Assembly: GCA_015472025.1 (NCBI GenBank)
Contig: BNHL01000001.1
Location: forward strand, 372,001 to 436,000
Direction: 5' to 3'
DNA from: Cytophagales bacterium WSM2-2
GTDB taxonomy: Bacteria; Bacteroidota; Bacteroidia; Cytophagales; Cyclobacteriaceae
DNA: 64,000 nt
Shown: one piece after another, positions 43,342-53,159 of the stretch
Layout: each line of letters starts with the position of its first letter
Numbering within the stretch: position 1 is the first letter of the stretch
The notes under the pieces: model-generated
What the model saw: only the letters and a program-made list of their open reading frames with translations
What the model was told of the DNA's origin: nothing
Databases searched by the model: none
Translations under genes and position numbers: made by a program

Positions 43342-45729
43342 TTATTCACTTCTCAGGCTCTCCACGGGATTCATCCACGTTGCTTTCAAGGCCTGGAAAC
43401 TGATTGTCAGCATGGCGATCAGGAGTGAAGCTGCTCCGGCCACCAGGAATATCCCGGCTCTGATCTTTATACTATACTGAAAATCGCTTAACCACCGGTT
43501 CATTACGAAATAAGCTCCCACACTTGCCAATACAAACGAAATCGAGATGAGCATGATAAACTCAGCTGATAGTTTATAGAAAATCGTGACCTGACCTGCT
43601 CCCATAACTTTCCGTATGGCGATCTCTTTCTTCCGTTGTTCTGCGGTGAATGCCGAAAGCGCAAACAATCCCAGGCTCGCAATAATTATCGCCAGAATCG
43701 TGAAATGACTAAACATCTTGGAGAATGCCTGTTCATTCCTGTAAAGGTTGGCAAATTGTTCATCAAGGAAAGCATGCTCAAATGTGGCACCGGGCAATAC
43801 TTTCTTCCAGGTTTCTTCCATAAATGCAAGCGTCTCCTTCATTCCCTCTGCCTTCACTTTGAGCGCCATGGCATTGTTGTTTTTGTTGTACAGCATAAAC
43901 ATGGGCTCCAGCTTATGACGTATCGTGGCAAAATGAAAATCCTTGACAACACCTACTACAGTGTAAGCAGTCAGGTCGGTGGGGTTAGGGCCTGTTTGCA
44001 AACTGATCTTGCGCCCGATCGCGTCTTTCCATTTCAGCAAACGCGCCATTTCTTCGTTGATGATCATGTTAAGCGAATCATTGTATTGAAGGGAAAAATT
44101 CCTTCCTTCCTTCATCGTCATGCCCATGGCTGGAATAAAAGAATCATCTGCGGTCATGATACTCGTAATAATATTCGCCTGGTTACTGAATCCTTCCGGA
44201 ATGATTCCTGTCCGTCCCAACTGTTGTCCCAAACGGTTGGATGACGTTCCTACAGAAACCACGTTGGGGTTGCGGAGCAATTCTGCTTTTAATGTTGTCG
44301 CCTTGTTTGCGTTGGGGCCATTCAGTGCCAGCGTGATCACCTGGTCGCGATTATATCCGAGATCAGCTGTGTAGATAAAATGCATCTGCTGGTAAACAAT
44401 GCCTGTTCCAACCATTAGTGCAATAGAGATGGTAAACTGAAGTACAACCAGCACTTTACGCAAACGGATTCCTTCAACCGAATTTTTAAATGCTCCCTTC
44501 AATACCAGCACCGGTTTGAATGATGAAAGCACAAACGCGGGATAGATTCCTGCCAGCAATCCGACAACAACAATCAGCCCAACCACCAGCGTGACATTTT
44601 GTAATTGAAGCAAACCATAAAAATCTGCGAAGCGCTGATAAGTGCTATTGAGAAGTGGAACTAGTAAAAATGTAGACGTAAGAGCGACAGCTCCGGCAAT
44701 AAATACAATGACAAGTGACTCGACCAGGTGCTGTGCGATCAATTGGGCCCGGTGAGCGCCAATCACTTTACGTAAACCAACTTCTTTAGCACGATTGGTT
44801 GATTTCGCAGTCACCATGTTCATGAAATTGACGGCTGCCAAAATCATGATGAGTATTGCCACCGTTGACAATACATATACATTAAGCACATCTGACTTGT
44901 TGGCGTTGGTCTCAAACAGAATTTCTTTGGAGCGAAGGTGCACATCGCTCAAAGGTTGCGCAACAGGCGTAAAGAATGCCGTAGCGTTATTTTTGGTAGC
45001 AATAGCCTTTAGCTTGCTGTTGAGGTCTTGTTGATTCAAAGGTCGGTCGAGGAGGACATAGGTAAACATACTTATGCCTTGCCACGACTGAAGGAATTGG
45101 CGGAATCCGTTTTCGCTTTGAGCGGGAGTCATCGATCGCAACAAATCAAATTGAATATGCGAACTCTTGGGAGGATCTTCCACCAATGCGACTACGTGCA
45201 GTTCCGTGGTCTGATTTAATTTGATTGTCTTGCCTATGGGATCGGCATCTCCAAAAATCCTTTTGGCTAAAGTCTGTGTAATGGCTATCGAATTGGGTTC
45301 ATCGAGCACCCCTTCCTTTTTGCCTTGAAGGATTTTAAAGTCAAAAATCTCAAAAAGAGAAGATTCCGTCCGGAAACCGGCATCGCACTTCAACAGGTTA
45401 TTCTCGTAACTCAGATCCAGTCGGCCACCACCGTTGATCCGAACGCTCTTAATTACTTCAGGTAGCTCCGCTTCGGCCGCAGGTCCCAAAGGCGGTGTAG
45501 TGACGCCCACGAGTTTACTACTAACACCTTCGGCATTGTCAATCGTGAGCAGCCGGGCAATGCGGTCATAATTTTTATTGAACCTATCGTACGACAAGTC
45601 CTCTTGCACATAAAGGTAGATGACCAGGCAGGCGGTCATGCCAAATGCCAGCCCAATAACATTAATCAATGAGAAGCCTTTCTGCTTGAGCAGGCTTCTC
45701 AACCCAGTGGTAAAGTAATTTTTAAGCAT
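43342..45729 (-). CDS. ABC transporter permease, MacB/FtsX type (copy 1)
   Basis: The product is 795 residues. It has a TM helix near 20-42, a MacB-type periplasmic domain (about 45-270), FtsX domain 1 (about 280-405, with NRAKEVGLRKVIGAHRAQL), a central TM pair and second periplasmic region (420-660), and FtsX domain 2 (670-790, with QRKKEIAIRKVMGAGQVTI), ending NPVESLRSE. This double MacB_PCD/FtsX layout is a Bacteroidota permease family thought to work with a separate MacB-like ATPase. It is the last gene in the seven-gene series. No ATPase is encoded in the window. Substrate unknown; peptide, antibiotic or lipid-linked functions occur in the family. Confidence 0.85.
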   Translation of the reverse strand: MLKNYFTTGLRSLLKQKGFSLINVIGLAFGMTACLVIYLYVQEDLSYDRFNKNYDRIARLLTIDNAEGVSSKLVGVTTPPLGPAAEAELPEVIKSVRINGGGRLDLSYENNLLKCDAGFRTESSLFEIFDFKILQGKKEGVLDEPNSIAITQTLAKRIFGDADPIGKTIKLNQTTELHVVALVEDPPKSSHIQFDLLRSMTPAQSENGFRQFLQSWQGISMFTYVLLDRPLNQQDLNSKLKAIATKNNATAFFTPVAQPLSDVHLRSKEILFETNANKSDVLNVYVLSTVAILIMILAAVNFMNMVTAKSTNRAKEVGLRKVIGAHRAQLIAQHLVESLVIVFIAGAVALTSTFLLVPLLNSTYQRFADFYGLLQLQNVTLVVGLIVVVGLLAGIYPAFVLSSFKPVLVLKGAFKNSVEGIRLRKVLVVLQFTISIALMVGTGIVYQQMHFIYTADLGYNRDQVITLALNGPNANKATTLKAELLRNPNVVSVGTSSNRLGQQLGRTGIIPEGFSNQANIITSIMTADDSFIPAMGMTMKEGRNFSLQYNDSLNMIINEEMARLLKWKDAIGRKISLQTGPNPTDLTAYTVVGVVKDFHFATIRHKLEPMFMLYNKNNNAMALKVKAEGMKETLAFMEETWKKVLPGATFEHAFLDEQFANLYRNEQAFSKMFSHFTILAIIIASLGLFALSAFTAEQRKKEIAIRKVMGAGQVTIFYKLSAEFIMLISISFVLASVGAYFVMNRWLSDFQYSIKIRAGIFLVAGAASLLIAMLTISFQALKATWMNPVESLRSE

Positions 45730-45799
45730 AGTGTATTCTTTAAGTCCTGCTTACGAGATGTTGCACACAAGAAATTAGTTTAAATCCCAGGTACTTTAA

Positions 45800-48202
45800 C
45801 TACTCTGATCTTAAAGTTTCCGCTGGATTTATTTGAGCGGTCTTCATCGTCAGAAAACCGAGCGTAGCCCACGAAATAAGAACCAATCCGAGGCCTGTGA
45901 TTACAAACACGGCTGGATTAATCTCAACCCGGTAAGAGAAGTTCAGCAGCCATTGGTTCATCACCCACCAAACTAACGGGACAGCCAAAAGAATTGCGAC
46001 TATCACGAGGCGGGTAAAATCTCTTACCAATAAAACAATGAGATTGGGGAGAGTAGCACCCAGTACTTTTCGTACACTCACTTCTTTTGTCCGCTGGCGG
46101 AAGGTAAGTGCAGCAATGCCCAGGAGACCAAGGCTGGCAATCGCCACTCCGAGTAGCGAAAAAATATTCAGCACACTCACCATGCTTCTTTCATCAGCAT
46201 AAAGTTGGTTTAGCTGGGTATCGAGGAATGAAAATTCAAAACGGAATTTGTCATCAAATTTTCGCCATGTCTTTTCAATGTCGCGTATCGTGGTCGCAAA
46301 GTCTGTGGTATTTACTTTAACCACTGCATAATTATAACGTGGTGCCATCCGGAACAGCAATGGGCGAATCGGTTCGTGCAAGGACTGAAAATGAAAATCC
46401 TTCACAACTCCGATCACCAGGCCTTTGATCTCCTTATCATCCCTCTCCCAAACAATCTCCTTTCCAACAGGGTCTTTCAATCCCAATTGGCTTACCGCAT
46501 TTTCATTCAGGATAAATGCATTGGCATCGGCGGGATTGTCCTTCCGGAACGAACGGCCTTCGACCATCGTCATGTCCATCACTTTTAAGAAATCGGGATC
46601 GATCATCGCCTCCGAAGCGTCAATGCGCTCGTCCACTGCCTGTGACCAGTAAATCGGGTTCTGATTGAAAGACTTACCGGGAATATTTGATGTCGCAGAA
46701 ACTCCGGTGACACCACCGACCTTTAAAAGCTCTGAACGCAACTCTTCCACCCGACCACGAATCGATCGCTCCTTAATCGGTATGGTAATTACTTCACTCG
46801 GCTTGAACCCCAGTTCTTTGTTTTGCAAAAAATCAATTTGCTGTGTAATGATGACGCTTGCAGAAATCAGACCCATCGAAGTAATGAACTGAAGAACAAT
46901 AAAAACACGCCTGATCCCAATTCCCTTAGGTTGGATCAGGTTGTTCTTTAAAATCAAGGCGGGTTTGCCTCCCGATAAAAACAATGCCGGGTAAACTCCT
47001 GTAAGCAATGCCACAATAAAACTCAAACCTATGACTTCAAGGATGAACACGCTACGGTCAATCGACAGGAATTTGCCAGTGACTGAATGAAAAATCGGTA
47101 TCGAAATTTCTATAAACACTACTGCCAACAACGCAGCTACTGCCGTGATCAACACTGATTCTCCCAGAAATTGAAATGCCAGTTGTTTTCTGAATGCTCC
47201 CAATGATTTTCTTAAACCGATCTCCTTCCCTCGCTCGGAAGCCTGGGCCATATTCAGGTTTACAAAATTGACCGCCCCGATAATCAGGATCAGCAAGGCA
47301 GCTGCCGACATCAGGTAAACGTAGGCGATGTTGCCGTTAGGCTCAAGTTCCCAGCGCAAATGAGAATGAAGGTGAATGCTTGTGACCGGTTGCAATTTAA
47401 AACCATACCTATTTTCTTTTAACGACCGGATGTCATCGTCATTGAACGTAACGTACTTCCGCGACCAGTCGAGGAGCTTACCTTCCAGCGCCTTAGCATC
47501 TGTACCCGGCTTCAACCGGACATAGTTAAAATGACCGAAGTCTCCCCACGTATAATATGGATTCCCGGGATCAAGCAATTTCTCCCTGACATAGGAAACC
47601 AGGAAGTCGAAATGAAAATGAGATGCTTCTGGAACATCTTTAAAAACTCCTAGCACCTGTACCAGGTATTTTGCTTCATTCACTTCGAGTTGCTTACCAA
47701 CAACATCCGTGCTTCCGAAATATTTCAAAGCAGTCGATTCTGATATCAGGATTCCACGAGGGTCTTTCAACATTTTTTTAGAGTCGCCATGGATCACCTG
47801 AAATGGAAAGACTTCGAAGAAAGTGCTGTCCACTGCCAACACGCCCGATTCATCATAGCGCACGTCTTTTTCCGGGTTACGAATTGAAAATATTTCGCGG
47901 GTAAGCCCAGGCCCCCAAAGCGGAGAAAGACTTACTCCGCTTTCCACTTCCGGAAAATCCTGCACCATCGCCTGGGCCATCGGGTGAGGTGTCCTGGTTT
48001 GCGGATTGCTGTTAACCCACGCTACCCGGTAAATATTTTCTGCTCCATTGTGAAAACGATCATAGCTCAATTCCTTTTTCAGGTATTGTGTAATCAGAAA
48101 AACGGAGGCAAGACCAAAAGCCAGCCCCACGATGGTTATAGAACTATAAAATTTGTTCCGAACAAAGTTGCGGAAAGCAGTTATCAAATAATGCCGGATC
48201 AT
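45800..48202 (-). CDS. ABC transporter permease, MacB/FtsX type (copy 2)
   Basis: The product is 800 residues with the double MacB_PCD/FtsX architecture. TM1 lies at about 20-40 (SITIVGLAFGLASVFLITQY). FtsX1 carries QASERGKEIGLRKSLGAFRK and FtsX2 RQRTKEVSVRKVLGATLPNL. The end is INPAETLRSE, the Ala being the only such substitution in the series. A 70-base gap, the largest in the array, separates it from the downstream copy 1, so a weak promoter or processing site could lie there. Confidence 0.85.
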   Translation of the reverse strand: MIRHYLITAFRNFVRNKFYSSITIVGLAFGLASVFLITQYLKKELSYDRFHNGAENIYRVAWVNSNPQTRTPHPMAQAMVQDFPEVESGVSLSPLWGPGLTREIFSIRNPEKDVRYDESGVLAVDSTFFEVFPFQVIHGDSKKMLKDPRGILISESTALKYFGSTDVVGKQLEVNEAKYLVQVLGVFKDVPEASHFHFDFLVSYVREKLLDPGNPYYTWGDFGHFNYVRLKPGTDAKALEGKLLDWSRKYVTFNDDDIRSLKENRYGFKLQPVTSIHLHSHLRWELEPNGNIAYVYLMSAAALLILIIGAVNFVNLNMAQASERGKEIGLRKSLGAFRKQLAFQFLGESVLITAVAALLAVVFIEISIPIFHSVTGKFLSIDRSVFILEVIGLSFIVALLTGVYPALFLSGGKPALILKNNLIQPKGIGIRRVFIVLQFITSMGLISASVIITQQIDFLQNKELGFKPSEVITIPIKERSIRGRVEELRSELLKVGGVTGVSATSNIPGKSFNQNPIYWSQAVDERIDASEAMIDPDFLKVMDMTMVEGRSFRKDNPADANAFILNENAVSQLGLKDPVGKEIVWERDDKEIKGLVIGVVKDFHFQSLHEPIRPLLFRMAPRYNYAVVKVNTTDFATTIRDIEKTWRKFDDKFRFEFSFLDTQLNQLYADERSMVSVLNIFSLLGVAIASLGLLGIAALTFRQRTKEVSVRKVLGATLPNLIVLLVRDFTRLVIVAILLAVPLVWWVMNQWLLNFSYRVEINPAVFVITGLGLVLISWATLGFLTMKTAQINPAETLRSE

Positions 48203-48243
48203 GTTCTGGTTGTTTTTAGGTATGGGGTATTTACGATCTTGCT

Positions 48244-50670
48244 CTATTCACTTCGGAGACTATTCACCGGATTGGAATTCGCAGCTTTAAAAGTTTGGTA
48301 GCTCACGGTAACGAACGCCACGATCACAATCAGCAACGCAGTCAATCCGAACATCCAGATGCTTAACTCTGTGCGATAAGGAAATCCCTGCAGCCAACGA
48401 TTGATTATGTACCAGGCTACCGGTGATGCACAAATAAAACTGATCAATACCAACAGCAGGAAGTCGCGACTTAGCAAAAACACGATTTGTCTTACCGTTG
48501 CTCCCATCACTTTCCGAACACCAATTTCTTTTGTGCGTTGCACCGATGTATAGGAAGCCAGTCCGAACAGTCCGAGGCATGAGATAAAAATAGCCAGTCC
48601 CATAGCAGTGCGTGCCAATTTGGATGTCCGTTGTTCTGTCTCATAAAATCCACGGATGGTTTCATCCAGGAAATGAGATTTAAACTCTGCATCGGGATAA
48701 ATTTTCTTCCAGGCCTTCTCTATTTTTTCAAGGCTGTTTTTCAATGCGTCCCCGCTTTGATTCGCAGTAGCCAGTCTGACATTGAAGCAACCGAAATTCT
48801 TCATGGCATTGGCCATCATCACCGGCTCCACGGAATGATGAAGAGATTGAAAATTGAAATCCTGCACCACTCCAACCACCGGTACTTTGCTCTTGTCAAG
48901 ACTGATCAATTGGTCAAGGGCATCCAGCGGCCGGGTAAAACCCAGGCTTTTCATCATCGTCTCGTTGATGATCAGTTCACGGGCGGTGTCACTAACCAAG
49001 AGATTTCTCCCAGCAAGTAGTTTTATATTGTAGAAGGGAATGTAAGCAGTATCACCAAATTTGCGATAAGCGTTAACCGAGATCTCCTCTTTGCCATTGT
49101 TGTATTTTACCACGGATGAACTCCATCCGTTTTCCGCAGGAGGAGCGTCACTCATGGAAAGCTGTTTGATCTCAGGAACAGATGCCAACTCTGTTCTCAG
49201 AAGACTTATTTTTTCATCCTTCTCCCACCAGGGTGAATCAAAATAAATGACGGCATCCTGCCGGAATCCCAAATCCTTATTCAGCAGGTAACGAATCTGC
49301 CACCCCACCATCAGTGTTCCCAGGATCAGAACTTGCGCAAAAGTGAATTGAAAGACAATCAAAGTCTTCCGCAGAAAAGCAGTGCGGGATTGCGAACTGT
49401 TGGCATGCGCCTGATTTTTCAACGCAAGGACAGGAAGGAAGGACGACAGAACAAATGCCGGGTAAGCACCTGCCAGAAATCCGATTGACACAACGATCAA
49501 TGCCAGGAACGGGACAAAGTCGCGAAAGTTCAGTGTCACACCCCGCGGTACAAATTCCGAAAAAACAGACAAGCCAAGTTCCGTCAATGGAATCGCTAAC
49601 ACAATGCTGATGAATGTCAGCACGAGGCTTTCGCAGATAAACTGTATTGTAAGTCGCATGCGACTGCTGCCCAAAACTTTTCGCACACCTACTTCCTTGG
49701 CTCTGCGCACAGCTTGTGCTGTTTCCAGGTTGATAAAATTGATTGCTCCTATCACTAGCAATAAAATGGCTACTGCAATGAGTGTATACATCGTGCTCAG
49801 GTGCGCAGGTGAACGGCTGGAATCGAAAATTCCCACTTCAGCATTGAAATGTAAGTCCGCCATTGGCTGGACTGCGAAGTCATTTTTCGCCCAGGTATTT
49901 TTCTCATTATAGATTTTTGAAAGCAAAGGCAACTGATCCTGCAGTTGTTTGAGTGTGGTTTGTTGCTGTGCCAATACAAAAACTTGTGTAGAACTATTCG
50001 TATTAGACCATTCTTCTAGTCTGTAGTTTTTCTTCAACCAGGTAGACTCAACTGTTGGCATACTGATGAATTCCGTATAGTCCAGGTCCGTGCGAATGGA
50101 AGGATCAGCAACAACGCCCGCTACAGTCGTTTCCAATGAATCGCGGTATACAATTCTCTTCCCAATTAATTTATCTGGTGAGATAGTTCCGAAATACTTC
50201 TTCGCTTGTGATTCTGTTAACACCACTTGGCTCGGCTTCGACAAAACTCCGGCAGAACCGGCCAGCCATTTATAAAATGAAAAGACTTTAAAGTAGTCTT
50301 CGTTTACAATGGCTGCTTTTTCGCGGTCAAATTTCTTATTCTCATTCGCCTGCGGGATTTCCAATTTGGTGGTGAAACTGAAAAACAAAGACACGTGTTC
50401 TATACCTTTAAAATTTTCTTTCACGTAAGGGGCAACACCTGTCGGGGCCCCGCGGTTGATGCCACTAAATGATCCGCTAAACTTCGAATGAATCCGGTAG
50501 ATTCGATCATATCCCGGCATGCTCCGGTTATAACTCAATTCGAAGTTCACGATGAGGTAGATCACCAAACAGGCGCTCACCCCAATGGACAAACCAAGAA
50601 TGTTTATGGCTGCGTGGAATTTATTTCTCCATAAATTCCGGAAGGCTACTACGATGTAATGACGAAGCAT
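48244..50670 (-). CDS. ABC transporter permease, MacB/FtsX type (copy 3)
   Basis: The product is 808 residues. FtsX1 contains NLETAQAVRRAKEVGVRKVL and FtsX2 QRTKEIGVRKVMGATVRQI; it ends NPVNSLRSE. It is most like copy 6 (55576-57999): both start near FELSYN or FELSFN after TM1, share FVLSSFLPxLALKNQA before a Thr-rich turn, and have VFQFxFAQxLIIGT. These two are therefore the closest paralogs in the array, separated by two other copies. The 41-base gap to copy 2 implies co-transcription. Confidence 0.85.
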   Translation of the reverse strand: MLRHYIVVAFRNLWRNKFHAAINILGLSIGVSACLVIYLIVNFELSYNRSMPGYDRIYRIHSKFSGSFSGINRGAPTGVAPYVKENFKGIEHVSLFFSFTTKLEIPQANENKKFDREKAAIVNEDYFKVFSFYKWLAGSAGVLSKPSQVVLTESQAKKYFGTISPDKLIGKRIVYRDSLETTVAGVVADPSIRTDLDYTEFISMPTVESTWLKKNYRLEEWSNTNSSTQVFVLAQQQTTLKQLQDQLPLLSKIYNEKNTWAKNDFAVQPMADLHFNAEVGIFDSSRSPAHLSTMYTLIAVAILLLVIGAINFINLETAQAVRRAKEVGVRKVLGSSRMRLTIQFICESLVLTFISIVLAIPLTELGLSVFSEFVPRGVTLNFRDFVPFLALIVVSIGFLAGAYPAFVLSSFLPVLALKNQAHANSSQSRTAFLRKTLIVFQFTFAQVLILGTLMVGWQIRYLLNKDLGFRQDAVIYFDSPWWEKDEKISLLRTELASVPEIKQLSMSDAPPAENGWSSSVVKYNNGKEEISVNAYRKFGDTAYIPFYNIKLLAGRNLLVSDTARELIINETMMKSLGFTRPLDALDQLISLDKSKVPVVGVVQDFNFQSLHHSVEPVMMANAMKNFGCFNVRLATANQSGDALKNSLEKIEKAWKKIYPDAEFKSHFLDETIRGFYETEQRTSKLARTAMGLAIFISCLGLFGLASYTSVQRTKEIGVRKVMGATVRQIVFLLSRDFLLLVLISFICASPVAWYIINRWLQGFPYRTELSIWMFGLTALLIVIVAFVTVSYQTFKAANSNPVNSLRSE

Positions 50671-50706
50671 GACTGGCTATTTTTTTATTGAAAGATAAAG
50701 TTCAGG

Positions 50707-53136
50707 TTATTCATTTCTTAAACTCTTCACGGGGTTCATCAAGGCTGCCTTGATGGTTTGTGAACTGACTGCAACCAGGGTTATCACCAAACCAGCTACT
50801 ATCGTTATCACAAAGATCTGGGGACCTACAGTGGTGCGATAGGCAAAACTCTCAAGCCATCGATCAGCGAGGTACCACGCCAGCGGTATGGCTATGATAT
50901 TTGCCAACAACACCAGCGCCAGGAATTCTCTTGATAGCAGGCGAGTAATTGACAGCACGTCTGCACCCAGCACTTTCCGGATGCCAATCTCTTTTGTCTT
51001 GGCTATAACCATGAACGACACCAATCCGATCAGGCCAATGACAGCGATGACAACAGTGACAATCGAAAATACTTCAAAGACTTTTGCCATGCGTTGCTCA
51101 GTTTGGTACTGACGGGCAAAATTTTCATCCAGGAAAAAATATTTGAATTCGTTGTTGGGGTAGTATTTTTTCCAGAGCGTTTCGATGCTCGTCATCAGGT
51201 CTTTCACTCCTGTGGTTTTAAAACGAATGGCTTCGTACCGCCCCCGCTTCGGGTTATAGTCCATCGTCATCGGGTAGATCTCCTGCTGCAAGCCGAATTC
51301 ATGATAGTCTTTAACAACACCTATGACTTCGCCTGCAGGATGCTTTGATGGAGAATCTATTCTTTTACCAATTGCATTCTCGGGTGTTCCCCATCCCATT
51401 TTCTGAACACACGTTTCGTTGATGATCAATCCGTCTTTTATTTCTGCGGGACGATTAAGATCAAAATTGCGTCCGGCTACCAATGTCACGCCAAGAGTTT
51501 TCAAATAAGCTTCATCAACGGCCATGTACTCCACGCTGATACTCCCGCCATCAGGCTTGTCTTCCGGAAAAGCCCACTGCCCTACCCATCCCGGCCGGCT
51601 CGGTACTGCATTCGCAAACGACACCGATTCAACTGTTGACATCCTTTCGAGTTCATTGCTAAAAACGCTGACACCATCAGGCGATGAGCCCTGGCCACCG
51701 CGGTCGGTTACCTTATCCATATCTAAAACTAAAACCTGGTGACTGCTAAATCCGAGGTCGCGGTTCTGCATGTAGTCAAGTTGGTCAATCACTACCAGCG
51801 TGCAGATGATAAGTGTTGCCGAAATCATAAATTGAAAAACAACCAACACTCTTCTCAATTGAACACCACGCGATCCTGTGGTAAGGCTTCCTTTCAAAAC
51901 TTCGGAAGGCTTCAATGACGACATGACCACAGCAGGGTAATAGCCCGACAGGAAGGCAATCAGTGATACCAGTATGACTATTCCTAGCATGGCTACTGGC
52001 TGGGCCAACACGCTTAATGTATATGTTTTTGCTAATACTTGATTAAACAAAGGCAATGTCAAACCAATCAGTGCTAAGGCAATGACAAAGGATAATATCG
52101 TGAGCAAAAACGATTCACTTAAGAATTGATAAATCAATGACTGGCGGGTGGAACCAACCACTTTTCGAAGACCAACTTCTTTCGCCCTGTAAACTGATCG
52201 AGCTGTAGCCAGGTTGATAAAGTTGATACACGCCAACAGAATAACAAATGCCGCTATTCCAGTTACAATGTAAACACGGTCGATGCTTCCAATCGGCCCC
52301 ATGCCGTTGCCCCGGGTCGTCCGCAAATAAATATCAGGCAGCGGTTCGAAAGCAACGTACATGTACATGCCCCATTCCTCCAAATTAGATTTCACGTGGT
52401 CCATGTAGATATTTCTCGCCTTAGCAAAAAAGTTTTCTTTATTGACATCCGGCTTCAGCAAAACATAATTGCGTACGTTGATATTTCCCCAGCCGTCATT
52501 ATAACTAAATCCATCGCGCAATGCTATGTAAGTGGCAAATGACATTAGCGCATTGAACTGCATGTGCGACTGCTGCGGCAGATCCTTCATAACGCCAGTG
52601 ACTTCAAATGCCAGTGTATCGGCCAATGTCATGGTTTTTCCGAGCGGATCGCTTTCTCCAAAATATTTTTTTGCCATAGACTCAGTCAGTACAATGGCAT
52701 TAATTTTTGTAAGCGCAGTGGCAGGGTTGCCTTTTAAAAGAGGGAACGAAAAAATCTCGAAAAAATCATTACCGGCATAGTACAGGCGTTCATCGAAGTG
52801 TTTTCCTTCATGAAGTATCTGAAGATTGGAGCCATTCGCCATATACACTACTTTCTCCACTTCCGGAAAATCTTTCTCGAGTAATGCACCAATAGGCCAG
52901 CCGTTGGCTTCAGAGGTTCTTGTCACACCCGTCTTCAATTCGGCCATGTCGGTGCCAACGCGATAAATGCGATCAGCCTTCGTGTGAAATTTGTCAAACG
53001 AAATCTCATCCAATACATAGACCAGGATCAGGATGCCGGTCGATAATCCTAACGCAAGTCCAAGCAGGTTAATCGATGCATACCCTTTGAACTTAAGCAA
53101 ACTGCGGAATGCGATTTTTATAAAGTTGCGAAACAT
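50707..53136 (-). CDS. ABC transporter permease, MacB/FtsX type (copy 4)
   Basis: The product is 809 residues with the family architecture. The N terminus MFRNFIKIAFRSLLKFKGYA is amphipathic before TM1. FtsX1 has SVYRAKEVGLRKVVGSTRQS and FtsX2 AKTKEIGIRKVLGADVLSI; it ends NPVKSLRNE. The periplasmic part contains an unusual GQGSSPDGVSVFSN loop in the second domain. The gap to copy 3 is 36 bases. Confidence 0.85.
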   Translation of the reverse strand: MFRNFIKIAFRSLLKFKGYASINLLGLALGLSTGILILVYVLDEISFDKFHTKADRIYRVGTDMAELKTGVTRTSEANGWPIGALLEKDFPEVEKVVYMANGSNLQILHEGKHFDERLYYAGNDFFEIFSFPLLKGNPATALTKINAIVLTESMAKKYFGESDPLGKTMTLADTLAFEVTGVMKDLPQQSHMQFNALMSFATYIALRDGFSYNDGWGNINVRNYVLLKPDVNKENFFAKARNIYMDHVKSNLEEWGMYMYVAFEPLPDIYLRTTRGNGMGPIGSIDRVYIVTGIAAFVILLACINFINLATARSVYRAKEVGLRKVVGSTRQSLIYQFLSESFLLTILSFVIALALIGLTLPLFNQVLAKTYTLSVLAQPVAMLGIVILVSLIAFLSGYYPAVVMSSLKPSEVLKGSLTTGSRGVQLRRVLVVFQFMISATLIICTLVVIDQLDYMQNRDLGFSSHQVLVLDMDKVTDRGGQGSSPDGVSVFSNELERMSTVESVSFANAVPSRPGWVGQWAFPEDKPDGGSISVEYMAVDEAYLKTLGVTLVAGRNFDLNRPAEIKDGLIINETCVQKMGWGTPENAIGKRIDSPSKHPAGEVIGVVKDYHEFGLQQEIYPMTMDYNPKRGRYEAIRFKTTGVKDLMTSIETLWKKYYPNNEFKYFFLDENFARQYQTEQRMAKVFEVFSIVTVVIAVIGLIGLVSFMVIAKTKEIGIRKVLGADVLSITRLLSREFLALVLLANIIAIPLAWYLADRWLESFAYRTTVGPQIFVITIVAGLVITLVAVSSQTIKAALMNPVKSLRNE

Positions 53137-53159
53137 AGGTTTGGGGGTTAGGGCTTCAC

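Noticed and set aside
43636..44244. 202-residue plus-strand ORF inside permease copy 1
   Set aside because: It lies wholly antisense to a well-supported gene, with no recognisable domain.
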